Positions 8,991 through 16,346 of a stretch of DNA of 64,000 bases are shown piece by piece (position 1 is the stretch's first letter; each line of letters starts with the position of its first letter). The DNA is from Sphingobium sp. Z007 (GTDB taxonomy: Bacteria > Pseudomonadota > Alphaproteobacteria > Sphingomonadales > Sphingomonadaceae). The stretch spans positions 40,001-104,000 of the forward strand of contig NZ_FBXK01000001.1 of assembly GCF_900013425.1 (NCBI RefSeq). The letters run 5' to 3'. The notes beneath the pieces were generated by a model. It was not told the origin of the DNA, did not search any database, and worked only from the letters and a program-made list of their open reading frames with translations. The translations under genes and the position numbers were made by a program.

Positions 8991-9901
8991 AGCGGCCAGC
9001 CTTCCTTGTGCGCCAGCATGACCTCGCGCAGGCTTTTAGGCTTGCGGCCGGTGATCTTCGCGACCCAGTCGGTCTTTTCCGCGAAATAGCCTTCGCGGAT
9101 CGACTGGCCGAACGTTACCATGTCGTCGCTCGACCAGGGGATCGGCCCGTCGGGCACGATGTCGGAGGCATGGCGCGGCGCGCCCAGCGCGTCGAAATAG
9201 GCGAACATCGCTTCGTCATCGACCGGATCGACCACGATCGGCTTGCCGGCGAGTTCGCTGGCCAACGCCATCGCCTGCGGAATGGTGAGCAGATCGGGAC
9301 CGGTCAGCACATAGGCCCGGTTCTCATGACCCGGTTGGGTGAGGACACCCACCGCGGTCGCGACGCAATCGTCGCGGCTGACGAAGGCCACCAGGCCGTC
9401 GCCGCAATTGTCGGGCTTGCCGCCTGCCATCAGAGCGGGAATGGTCATAGGTCCGGCGATCGCCTCGGCATATTGGCTGTCGCGCAAATGCGTCCAGGCG
9501 GCGCCTGAGCCTTCAATGATCTCCTCGGTCGCGCGATGGTCGTCCTTGACGATCGCAGGATTGCCGGGCTGATCGGCGGCGATGATGGATGTATAGACGA
9601 TATGCCGCACGCCCGCCGCGACCGCCGCCTCAACAGCGCTCCGATGCTGGCCGACGCGGGTGCCGACGCGCGCGGTGCTGATAAGCAACATCTTCTCCCC
9701 CCCCGCCATCGCGGCGGGCAGGCTGGCCGGATCGTCGAAATCGGCGAAGCGCACGTCCGCGCCGCGGGTGGCCAGATCGGCCAGCTTTGCGGGCGTGCGG
9801 GTCAGCAATATCGCGTCCTGCGGCGCAACCTTGTCCAGCAGCAATTCCGCCGCCGCGCGACCAAAGGCGCCCGAAGCGCCTGAAATGATGATCTTCCCCA
9901 T
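8987..9901 (-). CDS. NmrA/QOR2-like NAD(P)-binding reductase
   Basis: An atypical short-chain dehydrogenase of 304 residues with a Rossmann motif at the extreme N-terminus (ISGASGAFG), an NmrA-like LLISTARVG stretch and VRHIVYTSI. Members bind NAD(P)H and reduce quinones or act as redox sensors; a reductase acting on a quinone or enone from aromatic oxidation would fit here. The start at 9901 has GAGAGGA immediately upstream; an earlier in-frame ATG at 9919 lacks one. It is the first gene of the operon that continues into the PQQ and GMC dehydrogenases. The exact substrate is unknown. Confidence 0.8.
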   Translation of the reverse strand: MGKIIISGASGAFGRAAAELLLDKVAPQDAILLTRTPAKLADLATRGADVRFADFDDPASLPAAMAGGEKMLLISTARVGTRVGQHRSAVEAAVAAGVRHIVYTSIIAADQPGNPAIVKDDHRATEEIIEGSGAAWTHLRDSQYAEAIAGPMTIPALMAGGKPDNCGDGLVAFVSRDDCVATAVGVLTQPGHENRAYVLTGPDLLTIPQAMALASELAGKPIVVDPVDDEAMFAYFDALGAPRHASDIVPDGPIPWSSDDMVTFGQSIREGYFAEKTDWVAKITGRKPKSLREVMLAHKEGWPL

Positions 9902-9942
9902 GCGTCCTCTCGCTTGCATGATCTCGCGTCTTGTTGCACATA

Positions 9943-9970
9943 ATCGTAACGAATGTTATTATTACGTCAA
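9943..9970 (-). promoter_or_regulatory. Candidate promoter with degenerate operator (NmrA-PQQ-GMC operon)
   Basis: On the minus strand, TTGACG (9970-9965), 16 nt and TACGAT (9948-9943) lie 42 nt before the start at 9901. The spacer carries TAACGAATGTTA (9947-9958). It matches TAACGATCGTTA in both outer arms but differs at two central positions, so binding may be weaker. The region also separates the divergent NTF2-like gene. Confidence 0.5.
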
Positions 9971-10011
9971 GCCAAAGAACCAAGGCCAGAGAACCAAGGA
10001 GAGTGACTATC

Positions 10012-10509
10012 ATGCCTTCCCTTCCGATCGAGGACCGGATCGCGCTGCAAGACCTGATCGCCGCCTATAGCTGGGCGCTCGATACCGGGGATGTCGAGGC
10101 GCTGGTCGCCTGTTTCACGCCCGGCGCGCGCATGGTGGAGGAGGTCTTCGATGATCCCGACATCTGGGAAGGGCATGAGGGAATTCGCGGCATCGCCGAA
10201 CATTATCGCAATGCGCCGGGCTTTCCTGGTCGCCAGCATCATGTGACTCAGGTTCAATATACGGCGCAGGAGGACGGCAGTTGCAAGATGCGCGGCTTCG
10301 CCTTCGTGACCGAGTGCGAAGGCGAACCGCCCTATCTGCTGCGCTTTGCCGGCTGGTATGACGATCATGCGGTGAAGGGCGACGATGGCCAGTGGCGCTT
10401 CCATCGGCGCACCGTGCGATTGTGGGATGGCGAAGTGTTGAAGAATTTTCCCGGCCGCGGGGAGTGGGTGCCGCGTAAACGGCCGGATTCGCTGATCATC
10501 AGGCGGTAA
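10012..10509 (+). CDS. NTF2/SnoaL-like cone-fold protein (1 of 4)
   Basis: A 165-residue protein with the SnoaL/NTF2 pattern: an N-terminal helix (DLIAAYSWALDTGDVEALVACF), then GHEGIRGI and a β-sheet half rich in His and Trp. Family members are small isomerases, dehydratases, cyclases or lyases without cofactor. A sphingomonad NTF2-family enzyme, LdpA, is known (from memory) to remove formaldehyde from a β-1 lignin dimer to give lignostilbene. That makes this gene, beside a lignostilbene dioxygenase and sharing a degenerate operator region, a candidate lignin-dimer enzyme. AAGGAGAG lies 8 nt before the ATG. The specific activity is not visible. Confidence 0.8.
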   Translation: MPSLPIEDRIALQDLIAAYSWALDTGDVEALVACFTPGARMVEEVFDDPDIWEGHEGIRGIAEHYRNAPGFPGRQHHVTQVQYTAQEDGSCKMRGFAFVTECEGEPPYLLRFAGWYDDHAVKGDDGQWRFHRRTVRLWDGEVLKNFPGRGEWVPRKRPDSLIIRR

Positions 10510-10516
10510 TAACCTC

Positions 10517-10580
10517 CGCTCGTTTCGAGCGTGTCGAGAAACGGGCATGCAACCCCTTCTCGACTTCGCTCGAAGCGAAC
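10517..10580. repeat. REP-like inverted repeat, copy 1
   Basis: An imperfect palindrome between convergent genes. Arms of the CGTTTCGAGCGTGTCGAGAA type face TTCTCGACTTCGCTCGAAGC. Near-identical copies follow at 14841-14914 and 34995-35069. It may act as a bidirectional terminator. Confidence 0.75.
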
Positions 10581-10583
10581 AGC

Positions 10584-11093
10584 TCAGCTGCGGACCATCA
10601 CCCAGCTGAGCGCGGGCTCTATCCTGCTTTCCGATACCAGAGCACATTGGCCGACCTTGTCGAGCGCGAGGTCGGCGAAGGCTTCCGGCCAGGCCGTGCC
10701 CGATAGTTGCGCGAGCGAGTGGACGGACGCGCCGTCCATTGCGCAGCGCGCCGTCATCCGCCCGTCCGCGCCATGCCGCACCAGCGCGATGCGCCGATAG
10801 CCAGCCTCGGCCGCAATCTCGCCAACCAGCAATTCGTCGCTGCGCCGGGTGATCGCGAAGATCGCGGCGGGAGAGGCCGATAGTAAGGCACGCATCTGGC
10901 GCACTCGGTCACCCTCCAGCGGGATGGCCTGCCGGCCCAACATTTGCGCGCGCGCGGCGAAGCGGCGCCCCGCCGTCAGCCCCGAATCGTGCAGCAGGAG
11001 CGGCACCGTCGCAGCCTCGGTCCGTACGCCAGCCAGCGCCGCCGACGCCACGGCCGCGCTCGCCATAAATCCCCGGCGTGACAGGCCGCTCAT
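10584..11093 (-). CDS. Small Tat-exported protein of unknown function in flavocytochrome operon
   Basis: A 169-residue protein with a clear twin-arginine signal (SRRGFMASAAVASAALAG), so it should fold before export to the periplasm. The mature part has no motif I recognise; it contains short charged helices and few Cys. Its ATG overlaps the cytochrome c stop (ATGA at 11090-11093), giving translational coupling with the VAO-type flavoprotein and the cytochrome. It may be an assembly or export partner of the flavoenzyme, which lacks its own signal. That is inference; a function in the operon is implied only by the coupling. Confidence 0.75.
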   Translation of the reverse strand: MSGLSRRGFMASAAVASAALAGVRTEAATVPLLLHDSGLTAGRRFAARAQMLGRQAIPLEGDRVRQMRALLSASPAAIFAITRRSDELLVGEIAAEAGYRRIALVRHGADGRMTARCAMDGASVHSLAQLSGTAWPEAFADLALDKVGQCALVSESRIEPALSWVMVRS

Positions 11094-11485
11094 GGCTTTG
11101 CCCCCTTGGCCAGATGCTGCGCGATCAGTTTCAAGTCCGCATCGCTGACTTCGCCGCGCGGGATGGCGGGCATGTTGCCGATCCCCATGCGCGCCGCCTG
11201 CACGACATAGTCCGCCGGCAGATCGGTGCGCTTCTCCAGCAAGGGCTGGTCCGACCGCCGCGCGAGCAGCCCCGTCCCCATGCCGCCCGGTCCATGGCAC
11301 ATGGCGCATTTTTCGATATAGAGCTTCTCCCCCGGTCCAGCTGCCGGACGCGACGACAGAGTCTCCGGCGCTGGCAAGGGCGGCGGCCGCTTGGGCGCCT
11401 GAGCGGGCGTTTCGCTCGCCCGGCCGCAAGCCGCGCCCGCCAATATCAGCGCCCCGCCCATTAGGGCGATCATCCCCCGACGCAT
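11090..11485 (-). CDS. Small c-type cytochrome, electron acceptor of the flavoprotein
   Basis: A 131-residue exported monohaem cytochrome. An N-terminal hydrophobic signal (residues 5-20, possible lipid attachment at the Cys after LAGAA) is followed by a Pro-rich linker, the haem motif CAMCH and a probable axial Met in IGNMPAIP. The ATG at 11485 overlaps the flavoprotein stop (TGATG) behind a GGGAGGG site. The layout matches the cytochrome subunits of p-cresol methylhydroxylase and eugenol hydroxylase, which take electrons from a covalent-FAD partner. Confidence 0.9.
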   Translation of the reverse strand: MRRGMIALMGGALILAGAACGRASETPAQAPKRPPPLPAPETLSSRPAAGPGEKLYIEKCAMCHGPGGMGTGLLARRSDQPLLEKRTDLPADYVVQAARMGIGNMPAIPRGEVSDADLKLIAQHLAKGAKP

Positions 11486-13017
11486 CAACCCTGCCCTCCC
11501 GCTCGGCGGCTGGGCCAGATGCCGCTCTTGCCCGGCGCGATCACCCCCTTGGGATCGAGCGCATCCTTCACCTTGCGGTTGAGCTGCGCCAGCGCGCCCT
11601 TGTTATAATCATAGGTGCCCGCGACCGCGTCCATATAGTCGAGATGAGTGCGATATTCGCCGTAACCCTCGGCTTTGGCATCAGCGATCACATGCTTGAG
11701 GAAGGGATCGACCCGGCCCATCAGATCGGGATCATCCTTATTGATGAGCACCGCGTTGACGTTGATGAGGTGGCGCTCGCCAAAGGCGAAGCTGGCCTGA
11801 TAGTCCATGCCATATTGTTTGTAGCGGGCGTAGGTGCGCTGAAACTGGGCCTGCGCCGCCGCGCCCGATTGGGGGAGGATCGGCGAAAAGCCGATATGCC
11901 CGCCGCGCCCGCCATGCCAGTTGGCATTCTGCATCGGCATGGTGAGCGGGGTGCCGGTCCAGCCGGTCGCCTCCAGCGGTTCGCCGGTTTTCCAGACGGT
12001 CGGGCGCAGCGACATGGGTTTGAGCTTCCCCATTTCCTGCTCCAAGATCGCATAGGCCGCCTTGTTGACCGATTCCCGGCCATAGAGGCGCAGGCTGACA
12101 CCCCACCAGCCGACGTTGAATTTCTTGCGGATCGCCGCGATCGCATCGTCGGGCAGCGCACCGGGCTTGTCGGTCCATTGGTCGCGGGTCGTCACCACGG
12201 CGGCGGCGCGCAGCCAGTTGCCGATGGTCGGCGACTGCTGCAACAGGCCCTCCCGCCGCAGCGGCGCGATCGCATCGATCAACGGCCCCAGATCCTCCGG
12301 CCGATCGAACTCCAGGTCCATGCCCATCAGCGATTCGGGCGCAGGCATCAGCCACAGGCCCATTTTGGTGACGATGCCGAAATTGGACTGGACGAACATC
12401 TGGTCCCAGCCGGGGCCGAAGCCGAAGCGATAGAGCTGCCAGGTCGGCGCGCCGTCCAGCGCGCCCATGCCGGTGCGCACGACGAGGCCGTCGGCCATCA
12501 CCGCCTCTATGCCGCAGATCCGCGTCGCATGTTCGCCATAGGGGGTATAGCCCATGCCCCGGTCCAGCGCGTTGCCGACCACCGATCCCCAACTATTGCC
12601 GGGCACCGACAGCCAGTGTTTCATGCCCTTCGACTTCAGGAAGTCGTAGAGATCGTAGAAGCCGACTCCCGGCTCCAGCAGCACAGTGCCGTTCGCCTCG
12701 TCATAATCGATCTTCTTCATCCGGCTGAGGTCGAGCACCACCGACCCCGCCAGCAATGGCGAGGACCCGCCATAGCCCAGATTCTTGCCCCGGCTGATCG
12801 GCCAGAGCGCAATGCCGCGGTCAGCGGCGATGCGGACGATCGCCTGGATTTCCTCCACCGTCGCGGGGGCCACCGCACCGGCCGGATGGTGGCGGGCGTC
12901 GTCGATCGCGAACTTGTCCTGATAGCTTGCCTGATCGTCCTCGCCGAAAAAGACATGATCCTTGCCGACGATCGCGGCAAAGACGGCGATGGTGGCGGGT
13001 GGAAGCGTTTGGGCCAT
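11485..13017 (-). CDS. Vanillyl-alcohol-oxidase/eugenol-hydroxylase-type flavoprotein
   Basis: A flavoprotein that dehydrogenates 4-alkyl or 4-allylphenols through a quinone methide, which water then attacks (for example eugenol to coniferyl alcohol). Its 510 residues have an N-terminal FAD-binding domain (ISRGKNLGYGGSSP) and a substrate domain ending EYRTHLDYMD and APGKSGIWPS, very close to vanillyl-alcohol oxidase. Key residues by analogy: Tyr82, Tyr455 and Arg456 bind the phenolate; Asp152 (LDRGMGY) is the catalytic Asp170 equivalent; His374 in GGHIGFSP is the probable covalent FAD site. The overlapping cytochrome gene argues for a cytochrome-linked hydroxylase rather than an oxygen-using oxidase. 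No signal peptide is evident. Eugenol, 4-alkylguaiacol or vanillyl alcohol are possible substrates. Confidence 0.92.
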   Translation of the reverse strand: MAQTLPPATIAVFAAIVGKDHVFFGEDDQASYQDKFAIDDARHHPAGAVAPATVEEIQAIVRIAADRGIALWPISRGKNLGYGGSSPLLAGSVVLDLSRMKKIDYDEANGTVLLEPGVGFYDLYDFLKSKGMKHWLSVPGNSWGSVVGNALDRGMGYTPYGEHATRICGIEAVMADGLVVRTGMGALDGAPTWQLYRFGFGPGWDQMFVQSNFGIVTKMGLWLMPAPESLMGMDLEFDRPEDLGPLIDAIAPLRREGLLQQSPTIGNWLRAAAVVTTRDQWTDKPGALPDDAIAAIRKKFNVGWWGVSLRLYGRESVNKAAYAILEQEMGKLKPMSLRPTVWKTGEPLEATGWTGTPLTMPMQNANWHGGRGGHIGFSPILPQSGAAAQAQFQRTYARYKQYGMDYQASFAFGERHLINVNAVLINKDDPDLMGRVDPFLKHVIADAKAEGYGEYRTHLDYMDAVAGTYDYNKGALAQLNRKVKDALDPKGVIAPGKSGIWPSRRAGGQG

Positions 13018-13046
13018 GCTGTGTCTTGCCTTGTCGTGAAAAGGGT

Positions 13047-13802
13047 TCAGGCGGCCGCGGTCCAGCGGGTGCGCGCGGGCGGGCGAGCGCCGCCGTCGAG
13101 CCGCAGGACTTCGCCGTTAATCATGGGATGGCGGATCAGGAACAGGGCGGCGTCGGCAAATTCATCGGCCGTGCCCGCCCGGCGGGGAAATTCCATGCCG
13201 CCGATCAGTTCATCGACCAAAGCTGGCGGCATATGCGCCGTCATCGGCGTGGCGAAGAAGCCGGGGGCGATGCCGACGCAGCGGATCGCGTGGCGGGACA
13301 GGTCGCGCGCCCAGATCAGCGTGAGCGCGGCGAGCGCCGCCTTAGACGCGCCATAGGCGCCCATCCCCTCCTGCCCCTCGAACGAAGCGATCGAGCAGGC
13401 GTTGAGGATCACACCCCGCGACCCATCCGAGCCATCCGGCGCATTGTCGATCATGCGACGCGCGACATGGGCGGTGACGTTGACAGCGCCGATCAGATTG
13501 ACGTCGATGACGCGACGAAAGGCGGCGACATCGCCCGGTCCCGCTGGCGTGGCGATCGGTGCGATACCGCCGATCCCGGCCATGTTCGCCAGGATCGACA
13601 CTGGGCCAAGCGGGGCCACAGCAGCGGACACCGCCCCTTCATCGGTAATGTCGCAGAGGATCGACCGCACATTGGGCGAGGGGCTGGCTTGCAGGTCCAG
13701 CACCACCACATCTGCGCCCGCGGACAACAAGTTGGACACCAGTGCGGCGCCCAGCCCGGACGCGCCGCCGGTGACGAGCGCGGTCTTGCCCTGCACATCC
13801 AT
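13047..13802 (-). CDS. Short-chain dehydrogenase/reductase
   Basis: A classical SDR of 251 residues with TGGASGLG for NAD(P), NMAG in place of NNAG, the catalytic Ser in NACSIAS and Tyr/Lys in AYGASK. It is closest in feel to the HSD10/3-hydroxyacyl-CoA dehydrogenase branch. It precedes the flavoprotein in the same direction with a 29-nt gap, so it probably acts on the alcohol that enzyme makes; coniferyl-alcohol dehydrogenases are SDRs of this size. Alternatively it oxidises the 3-hydroxyacyl-CoA formed from feruloyl-CoA in a β-oxidation route. An operator-containing promoter lies 35 nt upstream. Confidence 0.88.
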   Translation of the reverse strand: MDVQGKTALVTGGASGLGAALVSNLLSAGADVVVLDLQASPSPNVRSILCDITDEGAVSAAVAPLGPVSILANMAGIGGIAPIATPAGPGDVAAFRRVIDVNLIGAVNVTAHVARRMIDNAPDGSDGSRGVILNACSIASFEGQEGMGAYGASKAALAALTLIWARDLSRHAIRCVGIAPGFFATPMTAHMPPALVDELIGGMEFPRRAGTADEFADAALFLIRHPMINGEVLRLDGGARPPARTRWTAAA

Positions 13803-13836
13803 CTCGCCTCGCTTTGCCGATCGCGCCGGCCTTTAT

Positions 13837-13864
13837 TTAATAACGATCGTTATCATCGTGACTA
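13837..13864 (-). promoter_or_regulatory. Candidate promoter with ATAACGATCGTTAT operator (SDR-flavoprotein operon)
   Basis: The perfect palindrome lies at 13840-13853. On the minus strand TAGTCA (13864-13859), 16 nt and TATTAA (13842-13837) repeat the promoter layout seen at the other copies, though the -35 is weak. The site lies in the divergent region with ferB and may affect both directions. Confidence 0.55.
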
Positions 13865-13930
13865 CCCCGCTATTTGTCAAGGCGCGCCGGTCAGCTGACC
13901 GCGCAAAAAAGCCTTGCCAGTCCCGCGTTA

Positions 13931-13942
13931 CACATTGTATGC
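13931..13942. promoter_or_regulatory. CACATTGTATGC motif upstream of ferB
   Basis: A 12-bp sequence found again, identical, at 28768-28779 before the importer-hydrolase-ligM operon. Here TGTAT and ATACA form a short inverted pair around a 7-nt spacer. It is probably a binding site of a feruloyl-CoA-responsive MarR-type regulator; that assignment is inference. Confidence 0.45.
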
Positions 13943-13994
13943 CTGTGATACATATTGCAGGGCCGACAGTGCGGCCGCCAGAGGAGCCAGGGTG

Positions 13995-14831
13995 ATGGAA
14001 GATCAAGACGTCGTTTCCGTTCATGTCGAAAACCGCATCGCCTGGGTGAATTTTGCTCGCCCAGCCAAGCGCAACGCTATGAGCCCGACGCTCAACCGGC
14101 GCATGATGGAAGTGCTGGACGAGCTGGAATATAGCGACGATGTCGGCGTGCTGGTGCTGGGCGGCGAAGGCACCGCCTGGTCGGCGGGCATGGACCTGAA
14201 GGAATATTTCCGCGAAACCGAATCGCAGGGTTTGCGCGGCGTGCGCAAGTCGCAGGCGGAAAGCTATGGCTGGTTCCGCCGCCTGCGCTGGTATCAGAAG
14301 CCGACCATCGCGATGGTCAATGGCTGGTGTTTCGGCGGCGGCTTTGGCCCACTGTTCGCCTGCGACCTCGCCATCTGCGCGGACGAGGCGCAGTTCGGCC
14401 TGTCCGAAATCAACTGGGGCATATTGCCCGGCGGCGGCGTGACCAAGGTGGTGGTGGACCTGCTGCCGATGCGCGACGCCATGTGGCTGACGCTGACCGG
14501 CGACCTGATCGACGGCAAGGCCGCGTCCGCCATGCGGCTGGTCAATGAGAGCGTGCCCTTGGAGCAGCTTAAGGCCCGCACGACGCAGGTCGCCGAAATG
14601 CTGCTGAGCAAGAATCCGGTAGCGCTGAAATTCGCCAAGGATGCCGTCCGCCGCGTGGGCACCATGACCTATGACGAGGCGGAAGATTATCTGGTCCGTA
14701 TGCAGGAAGCCGCCAACTTCCACGACAAGAGCGAAGGCCGCAAGGAAGGCATCCGGCAGTTCATCGACGAGAAGAGTTACAAGCCGGGTCTGGGCGCTTA
14801 TGATCTGAGCAAGGCGAAGACGCAGGCCTGA
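13995..14831 (+). CDS. ferB: Feruloyl-CoA (hydroxycinnamoyl-CoA) hydratase/lyase
   Basis: A crotonase-fold enzyme converting feruloyl-CoA to vanillin and acetyl-CoA. The 278 residues carry near-diagnostic stretches of the family: NAMSPTLN, SAGMDLKEYFRE, KPTIAMVNGWCFGGGF and FGLSEINWG, with the catalytic Glu138 (Glu143 in the Pseudomonas enzyme). Positions equivalent to Ser123 and Tyr239 of that enzyme read Gly118 and Val, so the phenol-binding side differs. GAGGAG lies 8 nt before the ATG at 13995; earlier in-frame codons lack a site. It is monocistronic, divergent from the SDR operon and about 20 kb from its partner ferA. Confidence 0.93.
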   Translation: MEDQDVVSVHVENRIAWVNFARPAKRNAMSPTLNRRMMEVLDELEYSDDVGVLVLGGEGTAWSAGMDLKEYFRETESQGLRGVRKSQAESYGWFRRLRWYQKPTIAMVNGWCFGGGFGPLFACDLAICADEAQFGLSEINWGILPGGGVTKVVVDLLPMRDAMWLTLTGDLIDGKAASAMRLVNESVPLEQLKARTTQVAEMLLSKNPVALKFAKDAVRRVGTMTYDEAEDYLVRMQEAANFHDKSEGRKEGIRQFIDEKSYKPGLGAYDLSKAKTQA

Positions 14832-14840
14832 TGATACAAT

Positions 14841-14914
14841 CCGTTCGCTTCGAGCGAAGTCGAGAAGCGGCCAAGCTGGCGCTTTGCGTTTCTCGACACG
14901 CTCGAAACGAACGG
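14841..14914. repeat. REP-like inverted repeat, copy 2
   Basis: CCGTTCGCTTCGAGCGAAGT at the left faces its near-complement ending GAAACGAACGG at 14914. It lies between the convergent ends of ferB and the efflux operon, as copy 1 lies between other convergent ends. Confidence 0.8.
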
Positions 14915-14922
14915 AGGGTTGG

Positions 14923-16335
14923 TCAGGCGGCAGCCTGACCCCATCCGCCGCCCAGCGCCCGGAACAGATCGACCTGCGCGAAGGACAGCGCGCGGGTGGC
15001 GGTTGCCAGATCCGCCTCAGCGCTGGCCAGCGTGCGTTGCGCGTCCAGCACCGTGAGGAAATCGATCTGCCCCTCGCGCTGCCGCGCCAGGCTGATCCGG
15101 GCCGCGCGGGCCGCTTCGTCGCGCGCAAGGCCCAGCGTCTGCGCGCGCTCGATCGCATGGGCGTAAGCGGACAAAGCGCGTTCGCTTTCCTCCAGCGCCT
15201 GGAGCACCGTTCCGTCGAAGGTTGCGAGCGACGCCGCACCGTCCGCCTTTGCCGCGCCGATCCGGGCGCGGATCGCTTCGGTGTTGGGAAAGGCCCAGCT
15301 GATGAGCGGCCCCAGCACCCAGTTGAGCGGCCCACCGCCCAGCAAATTGCCGCCGCCCAGCGCCGTCGTGCCGACCGATCCGCCCAGCGTGATGCGCGGA
15401 TAGAGGTCCGCCGTCGCGACACCGATCCGCGCGGTGTCCGCCGCCAGCCTGCGCTCTGCCGCGCGCACGTCGGGCCGCCGCGCCAGGAGGGCCTGGCCGT
15501 CGCCGACCGGGATCGGCTGGGCCAGTTGCGGCGTGCGGGTCGCCGCGCGCACCGTGTCGGGCAATTGCTGCGGCGTCCGCCCGGTCAGCGTCGCCAGCCG
15601 GAACAGCGCCGCGTCCCGATCCGCCGCCAGCGACGGGATCGTCGCCTTTTGCTGTTCGCGCAGGGCGGTCACGCGGATCACGTCCAGCCGATCGGATCGG
15701 CCGACCTCGAATCGCGCACCGGTGATGCGGATCGATTGGTCGAGCAGCGCCACCGTCCGCTCCGCCACGGCCAGCCGTTCGGCCGTGGCGGTGACGTCGA
15801 GGTAAGCGCGCACTGTGTCGGCGATCACCGTGACGCGCACGCCGTCGGCATCCGCCTGCACCGCCGCCAGGTCGCCGCGCGCCGCCTCCACGCCGCGCTT
15901 GACCCGGCCGAACAGATCGACCTCGTAGGCAATGTCCAGCCCGCCATCGAACACCCAATTTTCCCGGTCTATGTTCGGCAGCGATTGCGCCGCCGACGTC
16001 CGGTTATAGGTGCCGGACGCGCCAAGACTGGTTTGCGGCAGGCGATCCGATTTTGCGCCGCGCAGCGAGGCGCGCGCCCGTTCGATCCGCGCCACCGCCA
16101 CGCGGATGTCGGTGTTGGCGGCCAGCGCGTCGGCGACCAGCGTGTCGAGCAGCGGATCGCGATAGAGCGTCCACCAGCGGTCCTGGGTTGCGGACGCGCT
16201 GACCGCCGGGTCGGCCGCACCGATGAAGGGCGCGGCCGCCGTCGTCGGGGTAGCGGGCGGCCGATAGTCCGGCCCGGCCGCGCAGGCGGTCAGCGCGCTG
16301 GCGCCGAGCAGGAGGGCGATGAAGGTGCGTGTCAT
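14923..16335 (-). CDS. RND efflux outer-membrane channel (NodT/OprM family)
   Basis: A TolC-like outer-membrane lipoprotein of 470 residues. The signal ends at a lipobox (ALTAC), followed by AGPDYRPP, the standard start of mature OprM/NodT proteins, and the repeated coiled α-barrel segments (VARIERARASLRG; LARQREGQIDFLTVLDAQR). ATG 16335 has GAGGA at 8-nt spacing and lies 11 nt after the pump gene stop; an upstream in-frame stretch is not coding. It is the last gene of the efflux operon. Confidence 0.93.
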   Translation of the reverse strand: MTRTFIALLLGASALTACAAGPDYRPPATPTTAAAPFIGAADPAVSASATQDRWWTLYRDPLLDTLVADALAANTDIRVAVARIERARASLRGAKSDRLPQTSLGASGTYNRTSAAQSLPNIDRENWVFDGGLDIAYEVDLFGRVKRGVEAARGDLAAVQADADGVRVTVIADTVRAYLDVTATAERLAVAERTVALLDQSIRITGARFEVGRSDRLDVIRVTALREQQKATIPSLAADRDAALFRLATLTGRTPQQLPDTVRAATRTPQLAQPIPVGDGQALLARRPDVRAAERRLAADTARIGVATADLYPRITLGGSVGTTALGGGNLLGGGPLNWVLGPLISWAFPNTEAIRARIGAAKADGAASLATFDGTVLQALEESERALSAYAHAIERAQTLGLARDEAARAARISLARQREGQIDFLTVLDAQRTLASAEADLATATRALSFAQVDLFRALGGGWGQAAA

Positions 16336-16346
16336 AGCGTTGTTCC

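Noticed and set aside
14832..14840. ATGATACAAT just after the ferB stop, resembling the ATACAAT regulatory element
   Set aside because: It lies downstream of the gene next to a terminator-like repeat with no gene start nearby; probably chance.
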